NCBI GenBank assembly: GCA_934045075.1
Contig: OW203726.1
Coordinates: 8,330,860 to 8,394,859 of the forward strand
Direction of reading: 5' to 3'
Source: Yponomeuta sedellus
Taxonomy: Eukaryota > Arthropoda > Insecta > Lepidoptera > Yponomeutidae
Length of the DNA stretch: 64,000 bases
Within the stretch, counting starts at the first letter, position 1. Each line of letters begins with the position of its first letter. The translations under genes and the position numbers were made by a program. Below the pieces are notes generated by a model that saw only the letters and a program-made list of their open reading frames with translations, made no database searches and was not told where the DNA came from. Shown here in pieces: positions 33,890 through 46,912 of this stretch.

Positions 33890-34065
33890 TATACTAAATA
33901 AAATACAAAGAAATATCCAAGATCCAGGTACAAATGCGTCCCTGACCGTGGACATGCTCTTCACACAAATATTAGTTCTTTCCATTACCAGGATTTAAAC
34001 CCAGAAGACCTAGCTTTCCGGACAGAGTCACTAACAAGTATGCTTCAGTGGTGTTCTGTCCAACA
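33890..34065 (-). mobile_element. SINE remnant (family D type) nested in the 2.75-kb element
   Basis: On the minus strand: GTCTTCTGGGTTTAAATCCT (a decayed T-arm), then TTTGTGTGAAGAGCATGTCC and CTTGGATATTTCTTTGTATT. This order resembles the family D body at 7205. It is also present in copy 2 at about 61623-61798. Confidence 0.6.
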
Positions 34066-34642
34066 AATTTAACATATCGTATGAGTATACAGAACAGGGG
34101 TCATCATCATTATCAAAATAATCAAATTCTATATCAGTAGAAAGCCAAGTTTGCGTCTTTATCATATACTGAAGCCACAAATACTGTCAAAAAGACACGT
34201 ATTTAATAAATATTTACATTTCACAGGACAGTAAATTAAAATAGGATTATTTGTTTTAATAATATTGTTTTTGTAAATTTAAGATGCTCTGTTTTTTGTA
34301 TCATCCCAACACGAAGTATACTGTTAATAAATGAATAACCTCTCATCGGATAATTTTATCGATAGATGTATTATTTGATACAAGTGTTCCATTCCTAAGG
34401 AGTTCACCGACGCTGTTGTTTACGTGTACGAGTGTATTCGTACAATTGTTTTTCATAGTGTGCGAACCAATTAAAAGATTAGAACGCTAGTAAATGTCTG
34501 GACAGACGTGTGCGTGAACCTTATATTTACAATATTGTGCATGTAATGAAAACGCACACATATTCAAAAGTGGCGACAGCGGTACCGGACTTATTTCGCG
34601 GCTAGGGCATATCTCCTTCTTTCTATGATCTGAGCCATAAAC

Positions 34643-35337
34643 CCAGGATAATTAGTCTTTGGTAAAGTATTTCACCTGTAGTCTATCGTAAATCGTAAAG
34701 AATTCGAACGTGTTTTTCAAATAAGGCCGGTAGGTTAAGAAATATCTAGAAATAATAAGAAAAACTTCTTCTCTATCTAATTAATAACACGTGCCAGTAA
34801 CGAAAACAGTCCAAGATGCAGTCTCCACTTAAAATCGCTACAATTACGACCGCTTGGCTCAGCTAAATAGTTAACCGCAATATAAGTGAAGGAAGTTCTC
34901 AAAGCGGAGTGCAATAAACCGAACCCTCTCGGAGACCGGCGGCACTGAGAGTGGTAAGTCAGCGGGTTCTTTGAGGCGCATCCTCGAATCGGAGACAATA
35001 ATGAATTCAGGCCCGCGCCCAAGGGCCGTGCTTCAGCCTACTCGTACGCTCCTCTTTGCACTTCCGCTCTTATAAAGCCATTAATGACGTCGCGGCAGCT
35101 TTGAACGAACAAAATAAGAAGGAAATAGAAATGCAATCACGAAAACGGCGTCTATTGTCGATCAGTGAGCCCCGCGCTGAATTAACTCGCTTTCGTGAGA
35201 ACCAAGGCGAGGGTAACTGAAGATTTATGTCACTTAAATCACTGAAAGCACGTGGATTGATAGAGTTCCACTACGCTATTGTATTACTGAGACTAATCCT
35301 GATAGGGAAAGAAAAGCTCTATGTTGCTATTCTTCAA
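34643..35337. other. Unassigned DNA
   Basis: An 81-codon minus frame at 34777-35022 has no recognisable motif. Nothing else seen. Confidence 0.4.
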
Positions 35338-35954
35338 TTTTAAACCGACTTCAGAAAGCAGCAGGCTTTCAATCCAACACGTAATTTTTCTGCTCTGTTC
35401 CCTTACAGCTCCCAAGTTTAACCATCTCGATAGTTCCAAGGTATGTATTTAAATGTAATTTAAAACAGAGGTGCCGAACTACCAGTAAACAACAAACTAA
35501 AATAAATAACTTCTACACAACACAATCACTTGTTCTGATCCCAAACTAGGACACCCTGTGCCATGGTAACACGGCAAATACATCACAAGCATAAATACAT
35601 GGCTTGCAATTTACGAGCAGTAACTATTAGATAAAATGCACTAAATGTAAATTTTATTCGGAAAAATAAATGATTATATTAAAATGATTTGGAACCGAAC
35701 CCGAAGCCACTCTTTCTTGTTATAATTTACAAAAGGCGTTTAGACATTGAAGCTTTATTTAAAGGGTTATGTGAATATTATTTAATTTAGTTTATTAATT
35801 TACAGCGACGAAAATTAAGTTTTGATTGGATGAGTTTTTATTATAGAATCTTTCTATACAAAAAAATGCTGTTAACAGTACATACATATAAAAATTACCA
35901 CTATCGAAAACCCGGGAGATAGTGCTGTAATGTTGTCAAGTCGGTTTTTATTTT
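35338..35954. repeat. Dispersed repeat bounded by 'accgactt' inverted ends (family G)
   Basis: The left end TTTTAAACCGACTTCAG and right end GTCAAGTCGGTTTTT face each other. Strings of this kind bound a widespread lepidopteran repeat. The right part contains CGAAAATTAAGTTTTGATTG. Boundaries are approximate. Confidence 0.45.
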
Positions 35955-38900
35955 TTATACAATGTTGTTTACGCTTCGATAGCATAATATATGCTTTTGG
36001 AACACTCAAGTGAACGTTAGGATTTTGCCTTTTCGCTTACGACCCATCAAGTTTACTACTCAGACATGTCAGCTCGGGAAATACATTTCCTGTCTTATAA
36101 ACATATTCCTTGGAAAAGCGCTGACGTAACACAAGCAGACGTACCAAATCATGTTTTGATGGTAGAAGTTACGTTTCAGTATATTTATATCTGCTCCATT
36201 TCGTGTACAGGTAAAAGTGGGAGGTGGATATAAACTTGATATTGGTTTTCGATCAAACCGCAGCATTTAATGCGCGTTCGGCCAAGCAGATCGTCCATAT
36301 TTTTTATTTGCGTTGTTTTTTAGAGAAGCGATTTCAATAACGCTTACGATTATGATGTTTCGGACTAACAAAGGATCGCTTCGCTAACAGACTGCGGCAT
36401 TGGATATGAAATAGTTTTGCCAACTTCAGCCAGGCAGCTGTGCCTAATGCAAAAAGCATGCGTGATTTATTAAACCTAAAACCCTTTCATATTTTAGTCA
36501 AACGTGCAGCGGAGTTGGTGCATGCTGGACTGTAATGCAGTAGGTATGAATAACAATAGATGTGAGTGTCATGCGATTAGGCGTGACTTGGCATCGAGCT
36601 AGTTTGCTAATATGCAATCAAAGCGTACAGTGCCTATAGTTGATGACGGCTAGTTAACTACGCGCGCACTATGAATTCAAATTGAGCATGTAATTGCTGC
36701 ATACATTTAGTAAACAGAACATAACAATTTATCTGCATACTCCGGCCACACCCTAGTAAAGTCCATTGTAGTCTATGCTAAAATAAAAACTATGTATAAC
36801 AGTAACTGTAGATAAATATCTCAGGGATGTAAAGGAAAGAAATACAATGCTAACTTTCACCTATCAAATTACATTATTCATACGCAATAAGGCAAGAAGA
36901 GTTTCCATTTCAGCAAAAACTCAAGTTGGATTAAGACGGAATCCTCACCCATGTTTGTTTAATGAGCAAACATAAACAACAACTTCTTCAAAGGGTTAAA
37001 CTGTCGCTGCTTAACCGCCACGACCCGGATTTCGTGCCAAATATTTATTTTAATTACGTCTCGGCTCCTTTAAAGCTACAGTTTAAATGTCTTCACCACC
37101 TCCTATTTACGCCAATACGCCTAAATTAATTCGGAGTATTAGGGCCTTAAGCAATTTCATTCAGTCCTCAACAATAACGTAATTGTTAGGAGTTCCTTTT
37201 GGACACCAACTAATATTAAAATTATTTATGTTAGATCTTATTGGTGCGAGCACAACGTTGATGTTTTACCAATTTCATTCACGCGACGATAAAAAGACAC
37301 TTCGAAATGTATAGACATTTCCCGCTACTAGATCGATGAAACGCGACTTCTGGGAAAACGGGAAGTATAAATATATTCCGGCACTAGATCGATTAAACGC
37401 GTCTTCTGGGAAATTAGTTAAGTATTTTAATCGAATTGCAAATAAAGAGGATCCGGCTAGTAGTACAGGGGGTAAGAAGTACCAGCCTATTTTCGACCCT
37501 AATAACTAGGGCTATGCCTCTACACTATTTACAAATAATCCAATTGATACTCTGAATCTTACTGGATATTGTTTTACTAAATCGTTGAAACTGCCTATGA
37601 TGACCAGGATTATAGAAGCGAGTTAAGAAAATGTGATCCGTTCTATAGTATGTAAAGACCAGTATAATTTGTAGATTTGCGTACCCAAGTACATCAATCG
37701 CTTTAATCGAAAAAAAATTAAACTTTACTCATGATGATGTTTAACAGGGTTTAGTCGACGAATAAAGGTGCACTTCCAGGTCAAGTTCCTCAAGTCAGAA
37801 CTCTGTCAAAATGTGTGAATTTTAAATTCATAGATCATACTTGGAAAACTTTTTAAAACATTGCAACATCTTCTAAAAACATGCAAAGTATGATAGTAGG
37901 AAGTTATAAAGTAATAGGAATACTGGTTTTTAATAAAGAGTTGTCTATCTTTCTGGATAAATAACTTTTCTCCTAACAATGTTACTTTTAGACCCGTTCT
38001 CCGTTTAGAGTACCTAACTACAGTGCACTATTTCATTAGGTGATAATTATTTAGTATCGATAATAAATAAGCCAAGCAAAACTCAATTAAAACTATTCCC
38101 GTGATAGTTCAATGGAATAGAACAAAGCTCACGGCATATAAGAAGACATTGGAAGCCGTCACAGCTGCCAATGACAACCGCAATTTCTATAACGAGTTTA
38201 AGTAAGCTTGACTTAATTCACTATAAATATTACAGTGAATCTTTTGAAATATAGAAATTATTTTAAAAAAAATCTTTCTTGTCAAAGTAAAACATGTTTT
38301 GTTTATAGAAATATTACTTTATCAACTAGCTTCATTAAAAATAATAACCACCTACTGTTCACCAGTTTAACAGAAATTATTCACTTGCAATCCACACATA
38401 TAAATGCGTTTATTAAAAATGCAAACAGGCCCTTAAGCTTACCTTGTTAGTCTTGTTACTTTAAATTACAACAAGAAACGACTGGAATAAATTAAAGGCG
38501 CCAGGCTTACGTAAAGGCGTTGTGATAACTTTAATGCGGATAATAAGATATTGTCGCGCAACGCTGTCTAATTGAATAAGATCGGCGTCTGCTATCTTTT
38601 CTAGGTGGTGGTAAATTTCTGAGACAACGATTGATAAATCAGATCCGGGTCGCACCTGCTGGTGGCAGCACCTTGCACTCATCTCCCAGTCCCTCGCCTG
38701 CAAGGACGCAAGCCAAGAAAATACATCTGCGCATAAATTCAGAACACGTCCACCTATATAAATTTATAACGTTCGGGCAGGTCGTAGCGGGGACAGGCGG
38801 TGTGGCTAAGAATTTATTAAACAAAATTAGCAAAGAATCAAAATTAAAGATTTGAATACAAAGAGACTGAAGCGAAAAATTTGTAATTTAAATCAGATTG

Positions 38901-39285
38901 ACAAATGTTTTAAGGAAGCAGATTAGCTACGAAACACTCTTTGAAGATGAAGGAATTTATACGAAAGGAACAAGAGTTTATTGGGGAAATGATTTCAATA
39001 GACGCGTAAAGTTTCCGTAAAACACTAGAAAGTGCAGAGCTCCCGGACTGAATGAATTTTAATGGACAACTCGCTCGAAGATAGGAGCCAACTTGGTCTC
39101 GAATCCTTTTCTTAAAATAATGCAATTTAAGATCGACTCTTAAAACTTTAAAGAGGTTCTAGGGAAATTTCAGAAAAAAACTGCATATATATTGTTCCGA
39201 TAAGTAGTTAAAGTTCCTCAAATTATACTAAAGAAATTTGTTTACAAAAAAACAAGCATGTTGTTTTCTAGCATTTTCTTTTTAG
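35955..39285. other. Unassigned AT-rich DNA
   Basis: No gene was found. At 37320-37430 a short near-duplicate occurs (CACTAGATCGATTAAACGCG at 37381-37400 against TACTAGATCGATGAAACGCG at 37327-37346), so a ~55-bp two-unit tandem is present. Confidence 0.45.
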
Positions 39286-39950
39286 GGTTCCGTGCCGGGA
39301 AGGTGCAAAGGGGATCTTATTAATATAGTATTTCTAATTACTTGTATGCTGACACATAGGAATTAAGTTAATTAGTTACCAAGTAAACAATCGCGATTAG
39401 ACCCTATGACCTGACCTAAACTGTTTACGACGTCTGTTTGTCTGACCTACAAAGGGCATAATCTTGAGCCGAAATAGGAAGGAGTGGAAATTTTCACAAA
39501 ATATGTGTTTTTATGACGGATTGCCCAACAAATAACAAAAAAATAAGGTACCCTACTTTTTTACCCTTTACAAGAAATAAAGGTTTTTAACTGTTTTTTT
39601 CTATATTTATTTTTTGTTGCACTAACCCGTGCTGAGGACAATTTTAAAAACCTATTTAGAGGCTAAAAATTCCGCCCATGCCGGGACTCGAACCCACGAC
39701 CTCTGCCTAACCGTACCAGCGCTCTCTCAACTGAGCTAATGGGTAAGTGCCGGCATCGGCGAAATTTCGAACCTCTTTACAATATTCTCTGTATTATTTA
39801 TTTGTATACCAGTAGGCACTTAGGTAGATACAAGAAATCACTTGTAATGTTTTTTTACTGGTATTGCAATAAAGTGTCTATCTATATTTATCATGGTACG
39901 GAACCTTAAATACGAAGTCCAACTCGCACTTGCCCGTTTTTCCCTTATCT
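39286..39950. repeat. 'agggttccgt' repeat (family B) with a nested SINE
   Basis: Opens with TAGGGTTCCGTGCCGGGAAG and closes with TGGTACGGAACCTTAAATAC...GTCCAACTCGCACTTGCCCG. This terminal arrangement is common in moth/butterfly genomes. A family C SINE interrupts it at about 39612-39789. Confidence 0.6.
39612..39789 (-). mobile_element. Family C SINE, fullest copy, nested
   Basis: Read on the minus strand: ACAGAGAATATTGTAAAGAG, then TTCGAAATTTCGCCGATGCC, a tRNA-like segment (CCCATTAGCTCAGTTGAGAG, GTGGGTTCGAGTCCCGGC), and the tail ending CAGCACGGGTTAGTGCAAC. TATTTATTT occurs at both flanks and may be the TSD. Confidence 0.75.
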
Positions 39951-40597
39951 CATTTTTGAATATTCATAAAAAATGTCTGTAATGCGAAAGGGGTGCGCCC
40001 GCCATTAGCAAAGCGTCAGTTGTCGTGCCAGCAAGCCATCCACTTTTCCAATAAAGTAGCCGACGTAGTGCATAACGTGCCGAGATTACTTATAGCGTCC
40101 GGAGGCAACGACCAAACAACAATATTTGTTGGCCCGGGACACTAGATTAACTTTTCCCTGGCGGGTGTTTAGCTTCGGGACTGAAGAAATGCTGGCTTGC
40201 CGATCGACCGTCTAAGCTGTTGAACGTACCATTTGTTGACTCCGAACTAAAATTGAAATGTTGGTGCCTCTCGTAATAACACCTTTACAAGAACCCGATC
40301 CTCAGCCCACGCACTAACTTAATTAATAGAAGATAATGAGTGGTTATTGCGATAAACATTTTCTTTTATCATCGCAGTTGCCTTGTAGGTAGTTCTGGAA
40401 GCGACGGATGCTGAAGTCTTGACTAAACAAATTAATTACGAACAAACCTGAATAAAACAATAATTATAATTGTTTCCGTCAGATACAAACATCCTGTGTC
40501 GGCCGGAAGTTGTATTAAACGTTTAATAAAACTGGTTGTTATGGAAACAGGATCCGGTCCCAAAAAGGTCTCATAGAAATGAGGGAGTAAGCAAGCA

Positions 40598-41198
40598 AAA
40601 AAAAGCGGCCGAGTGACTGTCGGACCACGCGCAGTGTAGGATTCCGTAGGAGATTTTTTTACCTGCTTTACAGAACTAACAACGTCATCAAAGTAAACTT
40701 CTATGGAATTTATACGAAGTTTGACTTTTATTATAAGTCCGTCGCCTATCACTCATTATCTTGTAAAGCCTACTTAGCCCATAGCCAGGAGATGGGGACG
40801 ACGACGCCCATTAAGTCTGCTCTAAAAAAAAACGCGCTTTAAAGATAAATATTTCGCAAATATTACAATATTTTAAGCTACATATATACTGTATACTACA
40901 ACTACACTATGATGTGTGGAGACACATTATAGTGTAGGCGAGCAAATATGGTTCAGGCATCCCTTAAGGTATAGCAGCGTGAAGGTTATGCCCTAAAAAA
41001 ATTTTTTTTTAGATTTTATCCTACCGTTTCAACGGTACAATTAATACATACACATAATATATGCCTTAGGATTTCAGTATTCTCGTCTCTGTGCTAAGAC
41101 GTGGACAGACAGACACACAGAGACAGACTGACCGACAAACACGGTCGGACATGGCGAAACTTTAACTATCCTCGTGGACTACGCAACCCTAAAAAACA
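40598..41198. repeat. Family B-type repeat, diverged
   Basis: Begins AAAAAGCGGCCGAGTGACTG with GGATTCCGTAGGAG and ends with AGACAGACACACAGAGACAG and CGTGGACTACGCAACCCTAA, the family's usual terminal strings. A 106-codon minus frame at 40432-40752 overlaps its left part and is not a credible gene. Confidence 0.5.
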
Positions 41199-41508
41199 GC
41201 CAAGCCTTGTATATTATACACATTTGTCTCACTTAGGAAAAATGTGTTTTAAGTCCAGGAGTATGTTGGGAATGCAACTTACACTTGACTGCTTTTAATA
41301 AAAAGCGCAAGACTTTAACACGCTTTATTAGTACCTAAATGATTTGTTGTTCAACTGGAATGTCCAACAACCAAGTTTGACACTTTTAATTATTACCGAT
41401 TTTACGATGCAGCAAAAACAAAATAATGTTAACAAAATCTTCTTTTTGTATATAAGTACATATTCATTATTTCATTTTTTGTACGGTAATCCACTATTAT
41501 TTAATTCT

Positions 41509-41772
41509 ATATATCGCACCCTCAGAACGAAAGAGGCCTAAGTCAAAAAATAGTTTAAATACTCAAAAAAATCTCAAAAATTGAGTACCTAACAATCATA
41601 GAGAGACATAAAAAGGTATGCTCTATCCGATGAATAGTAAAACAAAGGCACTTATTGTAAAAAAAAGCATAGCGAATCTTCCGTCCACGGCATACCTTTT
41701 TAAGACTATGATTGTAACTCAATTTCACTATTTTTTGACTTAGGCCTCTTTCGTTCTGAGGGTGCGATATAT
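41509..41772. mobile_element. Fold-back MITE with perfect 46-bp arms
   Basis: 41509-41554 and 41727-41772 are exact inverted copies (start ATATATCGCACCCTCAGAAC). Inner segments also pair (AATCATAG...AAAAAGGTATGC against GCATACCTTTTTAAGACTATGATT). The TATATA at each edge suggests a TA-type target. The 93- and 65-codon frames overlapping it are shadows. Confidence 0.85.
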
Positions 41773-41809
41773 ATAATCTAAATACAAGAGTTAAAAGCCC
41801 TTTGTGGAT

Positions 41810-41875
41810 CAGACGGAAGAACGGACGGACAGACAAACCGACAGATAGACGTCGCAGACATATTAATAGGGTTTG
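41810..41875. repeat. Family B fragment (PuGACAGAC string)
   Basis: AAGAACGGACGGACAGACAA and TATTAATAGGGTTTGGCG resemble the family B end. Confidence 0.45.
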
Positions 41876-42485
41876 GCGAACACGGGCCAGTCACTTAATG
41901 AATTCTGTCAAGAATTCTCGACAAAAATATCGTGTAACTTGCAAAGGTTGCAGAACAAAAGCGTATCGTCGACGCAGAACTGAAGGCACAAGCACAGAGT
42001 ACATTATATAGCTGAGAATAGAGATATCAGTCCCCCGTACGAGCTAGCGCCATCTTGTGAGTTATGATAGAACTTTTCTCTAATACAATATACCTATAGC
42101 TATAAAAGTAATTCGTGTTTAGCTAGCAGTAGGTACCCTAATACTTATATTCCAAGGTTTTCTGAAATTAATAAAGCAGATTTGTAATTAACAAATTATA
42201 AATCGTCATAGTCGGCAAAGCTGAGGTCGTGAGAATAAATGCAGAATCGTCGAAGTCCGGGGGCAAAGCTGAGGTAGATGTTTCAAAACCCACAAAAACA
42301 TCGAAATTCGAAAAGTAGATTCACGTTTGTGGGTGGAATGAGCGACACTCACTGTCAACAACAACATGACGCCGACGTTCCGTTTCTGATTTCCTTCGTT
42401 ATATAGTAAATGCGATATTATTTTTAATAGGTTCAGAATTTTAGAGATTTTTCATAAAATATATTCATAAAAGATTGTCTGGATG

Positions 42486-42600
42486 AGATCACTTTTAGTG
42501 ATAAGGCCGCCGTCTGTACTCTTAGGTTAAGAAATATCTGTATAATTTCCATTTTTATGTACAATTAAGTGTTCTCTATCTATCTATATTTTTTTACTAT
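42486..42600 (+). mobile_element. Non-LTR 3' tail fragment
   Basis: TTTTAGTGATAAGGCCGCCG at 42492-42511 equals the string at 31826-31845, followed by the usual TGTACT...TTTCC decay and TCTATCTA repeats. Confidence 0.55.
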
Positions 42601-44254
42601 CTATCTATATTTTGAACGTAATTCGCACTGGAGCAAACGTTTCAAGAAAGACGAATTCTACATTAGTTTCCAGTACAAAACAAAGCAAACCCCTATGTAA
42701 ATTTTCACGTGCTAGCGCCGTTATTATCTCACTAAGTATTATGAGAACAACAGAGCCAAGACTGGCCCGTTCTAGATAAGGTTCCGTGGCGTGTTGCGCT
42801 TACTGGAGTAACAAAAAGAAACTTGCCTTAACACAAAAGCTGCATGAGAAAAACCTTTTGTAAAGCGCTCAATTACTTTCCGTGCAAAGGTAGTGCGGAA
42901 GATAAAGGAGCCTCGCGGTGAGTCGGGTCGTCACGTATAAACACTCGCTATCTAAATAGGTGCAATACTTGTGGTCAGCGCCCTGCCCGTCCCCTGGTCG
43001 TTGCGGGCAGAGGAAATAATGTACCAACGCTGACAAAATATACAATGAACCGGGAATAATGTGCCAGGGAATATTTTAGTTTGCATAATTAACCAGCTCA
43101 GCTATATTGCTGTCTAGGTAGGTTTGGAATGAAATTCACAAAAAGGCATGTCCGTTCATGTTATACTTTTATGCACGCTTACGTCAAAAATTTAATTGAC
43201 AAAGAGTTTGTGTTTGTAACTATCATAACGTGTTTCATATACTTATTACGCGTTTTTAAGGTAGACACTATATTTATTAAAAAAAATTGGTGTGCTACTT
43301 TACTTTTACAATATATATTTCTTAAGAATACAGACGGTGTCGTCGGTGAAAAGAACCTCCTCCTTTAGTCCGTTAAAAAAACTCAGCTGTTTCAAAAATC
43401 ATAATAAAGTAGGTAATCCATAGTAATGGTTATTCATATCGATCGATAGATGTGTATTATATCTCTGTTCATTAAATCTCCATCGAAGCGTAATCCGAAA
43501 TCAGAGATCAAGTAGGTGCGCTTATATTAAGTCAGTTGATAAAGTAATAAAACGCGACACTATACGAGCCAACGCGAAACAACACTGCAATGAACGCTCG
43601 GACTTTATCCGTTGAAACAATACGCGGCACGTTTTGTTATGAACACATATGGCATGAACTCATTAACGCGCCGCGCCGCCTCCGGCGCGCTGCAGCATCG
43701 CCAGCTGCCGCAATCCAGGTCTTAACGAAAGGTAATTTAGCAGCTGGCACCATTTGCGGCCGGTAATGCCGCGACAACATCTACCGGCAATCGTATAAAT
43801 ATGAGATACGACATGCCATGAGCCCGCGAACGACCGTTTGAACTGCTTTATCGGACGCTTCGGTTTATGGAGAGAAAAACATTCGTATTTCAGCAACGGC
43901 GGCTGCTCATATTTTTGCTTTCGGAACGCGATTATGAAGTACAATTGAACGTATTCAGATGGGATATAAAGCGCTCAATTTAATACAACCGTGAAAGGTC
44001 TCAGCGGACGAATTTCAGCACGGAGCCATGACCTGGATTAGAGACACTTCATACTCTAATTCAACGCAAACGAAGTCGCGAGCACTGCCGGTAACATAAT
44101 AAAGTTTCAAAGGTAGATAATAATTACCGGTATATGTCCAGCGAATATAGGTGAAGGCAATGGTATGCGACGTCCCACGCGGTCATACGTCGACCAAATC
44201 TATTAACGAAGGGTAAGCTAAAAAGTAGCCGAAACCAGCGTGCGTGCATGCGTC
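42601..44254. other. Unassigned DNA
   Basis: A CpG-rich patch at 43665-43770 (CCGCGCCGCCTCCGGCGCGC) lies inside a 93-codon minus frame (43663-43944) with no recognisable domain. No gene call is possible. Confidence 0.4.
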
Positions 44255-44345
44255 GTCTGATGGATGTTGATGAAGTGAGAGAGGTTTTTCAGGATCGTGG
44301 CAGGTGGCAAACCCTGGTCTCTGCCTAGCCTTAGAGTTTATGTAC
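44255..44345 (+). pseudogene. Non-LTR retrotransposon 3' end, fragment
   Basis: GTCGTCTGATGGATGTTGAT, GTGGCAGGTGGCAAACCCTG and TCTCTGCCTAGCCTTAGAG match the end of the RT family at 1806 (RLMDVDE..., W...LVSA). Confidence 0.65.
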
Positions 44346-46912
44346 ATATGTTGGTACCTACTGTACTACGTTATTTTACTGCAGACGGAAGATTGGGCGC
44401 CGCCCGCCCACGCAATTATTAGTTGATTGTGATCTACAGTGATTCTCCTTTGTTCTCTTAAGCTAGACAAATTTTCATTGTCTCGCACGTCACGGCGGAC
44501 CTAATATGTTATCTAGTTACCTTTGTCACGAACACCTCCATATACCTACGACGTAGGTGTGTTATTACGAAACAGGCAACGATAGGGTACCTACTTATGT
44601 GAGCTGAATAGCAATATTATCTGCGGTGGAAATTAGCACTTCATTAGGTAAAATAATGAAACAAAGAGATCCGCTACCACAAACGGAACATAGGTACAGC
44701 TTATGTGTTTATCTCGGTACACCAGTATTTGAAATAAATTGCCGTGGAGGCTTTTGGGTGATTAATGAATATCCGTCCATTTCCAGCGTGACAACAAAAG
44801 CGCTCTACTTCAGTACTATGATAATGTGGTTAAACAAATGAACTAGAATATTTCAGGACTTGTGTAAATAGCTCTTTGTGTACTCGGATCTAAAACTATA
44901 GCGGCTAGATAATATGTCATCGGAATTCCACGTTATTTCTAAAATGAGCAATTCCTGTGAGCCAACGTTTTTATTAAAACTCTTAGGAATTTAAAAGAAA
45001 AAATACGCAGTTTTAATGCACAAAACCGTAGGTATTCGTTGAGTGGATACGCTACATATATTGTTAGAGCGCAAAAGCAGCCTGATGTTAGGAAAAAAAA
45101 ATCTGAGAAAAATCTTATAGAACAAGATTTGTTGTACAACACGTTACATACTAAAAGCATTGAATTTAATTAAATTCAATGCTAAAAGTAACCTTGTAGA
45201 GTATATGGCGCGAAAGAAAAAAGTTTCATTATTTTCTTTACAAAATAGTAAGAGGCAAAATTACTGTAATCCTGAATGCAGACATTAACTTCTATAGGCG
45301 GATTACATCCTACTGAATAATACAACATTCCTGCCAAACTGTCATTCGTCCGTAATACAGAAAAAGCAACAGGGAAAGGATGGTATTATATAAGGAACGA
45401 CACATTAATTCAGAAGGTGGAACAATTGCGGTGGGCAGCTTCGTTAGGTCGCAGCGACATGTGTAATAAGATAAAGTGTAACGCCTCCCGCGCCCTGGCC
45501 AGGAACAAAGGTCTTCCGATGTTACCGGCGCGAACAATACCCACTGCACGCTCAACGGCCCTCCCATCCCATCCTCGACCACTCCTATCCATTTCCCTAT
45601 TATACGGCCAAGTTACAGGACCCGTGTGCCTCTAGGCTCATGTTACACACGAGCGGTGTCTGACAATGGTCGTATGTAACCCGCTGCCGCTGCTAAACAA
45701 TTTTGTCACGACTTTAAATAATGCCCTTACCTAAACATTAAAAAGCTTATCCTTAGACCCTAAAATAACACTGTCGGGAAAATTAGAGAGGGACGCAGTG
45801 TGGCCCTTTTACATTAAGTCCACAGATGAAAAATAAGACGAATTTTGCAAAAGTCTAAAAGGGTGAATGAAATCCAAGCCTCGGGGAGATTTCGTGCAAA
45901 ATATTATTTAAATGACGTCTCCAACACGCCTCGTCCCTTAGGTATAGAAATAAAATATCACCAGGCAAGCCTCCATTTCAATTTTAACCTTAATCACGCT
46001 GCGAGTAATGGTTCCTTCGGCGCATTACTTCCATCCACTGTAAGCGAAGGCTAATAAATATGGATATAAATGAGAGCACTTGTGTACAGACGACACAAAT
46101 TGTGAATACTAAACAGGGGCACACCTTGCGTAAACCTTGCATAAGTCAAGTTTACCGGTGTGCGTAAGCTTGGTGCACTGGTACTGGTATACTTGGTACT
46201 CACTGTGAGTGAACGTCAAATTTACAGGCCTAATTAAACGTTGGCTCCTTGGCCTAAATAAAAAAATGATTGATATTGTATATATAGGAGCGGTGGTAGA
46301 GTATCTGCAGAGTTCTAGCCTAAATGCAGTTTATAGTTTCTTTGCTTTTAGATGCCTTGTGTTTAGCTTTACCCTATTACGTTTCTATTTTTATTAGGTT
46401 ATAAATAAATTCTCATTTGTAACAGAACACCAGACATTTTAAGAAAGGAAGATATATTTGCTGTGCATAAATGATACGAATACTTAAGCTCTTTGGCATA
46501 CATAGAACACACGATTCAGTAAAATTCAAAGCCGCAACATTCCAGTTATTTCTTATTCCGTACATAAGCAAATCGGAAACGTATTTGATTTCCAGGAATT
46601 CCTCCAATTCTCATTTTACATTTGTCTCGGCGACGTTCCAAATACCCATCATGAATCCTCTCGCTGGACACTTGACAGGGGTCTGTGTCCGAAACATTTT
46701 ACGACAACTATCTTGTACAATAGTATCTCTTCCTTCTTAAATATTTACAAGGCACATATGCTGCCAATCTTGGTAAGATTTATATTTGTGTACTTTTTAG
46801 CTTTGTTAAATGCTTTTTTAAACGAACTTCTGGTTACAATTATATACTAAAGGGTCGTGCTCTGGAAGTCGTGGGCTGAATTAACGCGAGGAAAATATAA
46901 TAAGTATGCGCA
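44346..46912. other. Unassigned DNA
   Basis: No gene was found. A GC-richer stretch at 45410-45600 is open on both strands (72, 90 and 60 codons) with no known motif. A perfect palindrome lies at 45156-45183. Confidence 0.4.
45156..45183. repeat. Perfect 28-bp palindrome
   Basis: AGCATTGAATTTAA and its exact complement, without spacer. Confidence 0.85.

Larger units (their letters stand above)
31889..34634. mobile_element. 2.75-kb TIR DNA transposon, copy 1 (P- or hAT-like, non-autonomous)
   Basis: The ends are imperfect inverted repeats: left CTCAGAACACAAAAATAAGG, right (complement) CTCAGATCATAGAAAGAAGG. About 23 of the first 29 bases match. The copy is flanked by the 8-bp direct repeat CCATAAAC at 31881-31888 and 34635-34642. 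A subterminal palindrome GTTAGCCCATTTGGGCTAAC follows the left end. Copy 2 (59621-62367) differs, by eye, at one indel (after 32640) and two substitutions (33873, 33883). The interior lacks a complete transposase. It carries a small THAP-like start, an RTE tail and a SINE remnant. An 8-bp TSD fits the P and hAT superfamilies; the terminal CTCAGA is not a textbook match to either. Confidence 0.85.

Noticed and set aside
40432..40752. 106-codon minus-strand frame
   Set aside because: It overlaps the edge of a dispersed repeat and shows no domain or start context.
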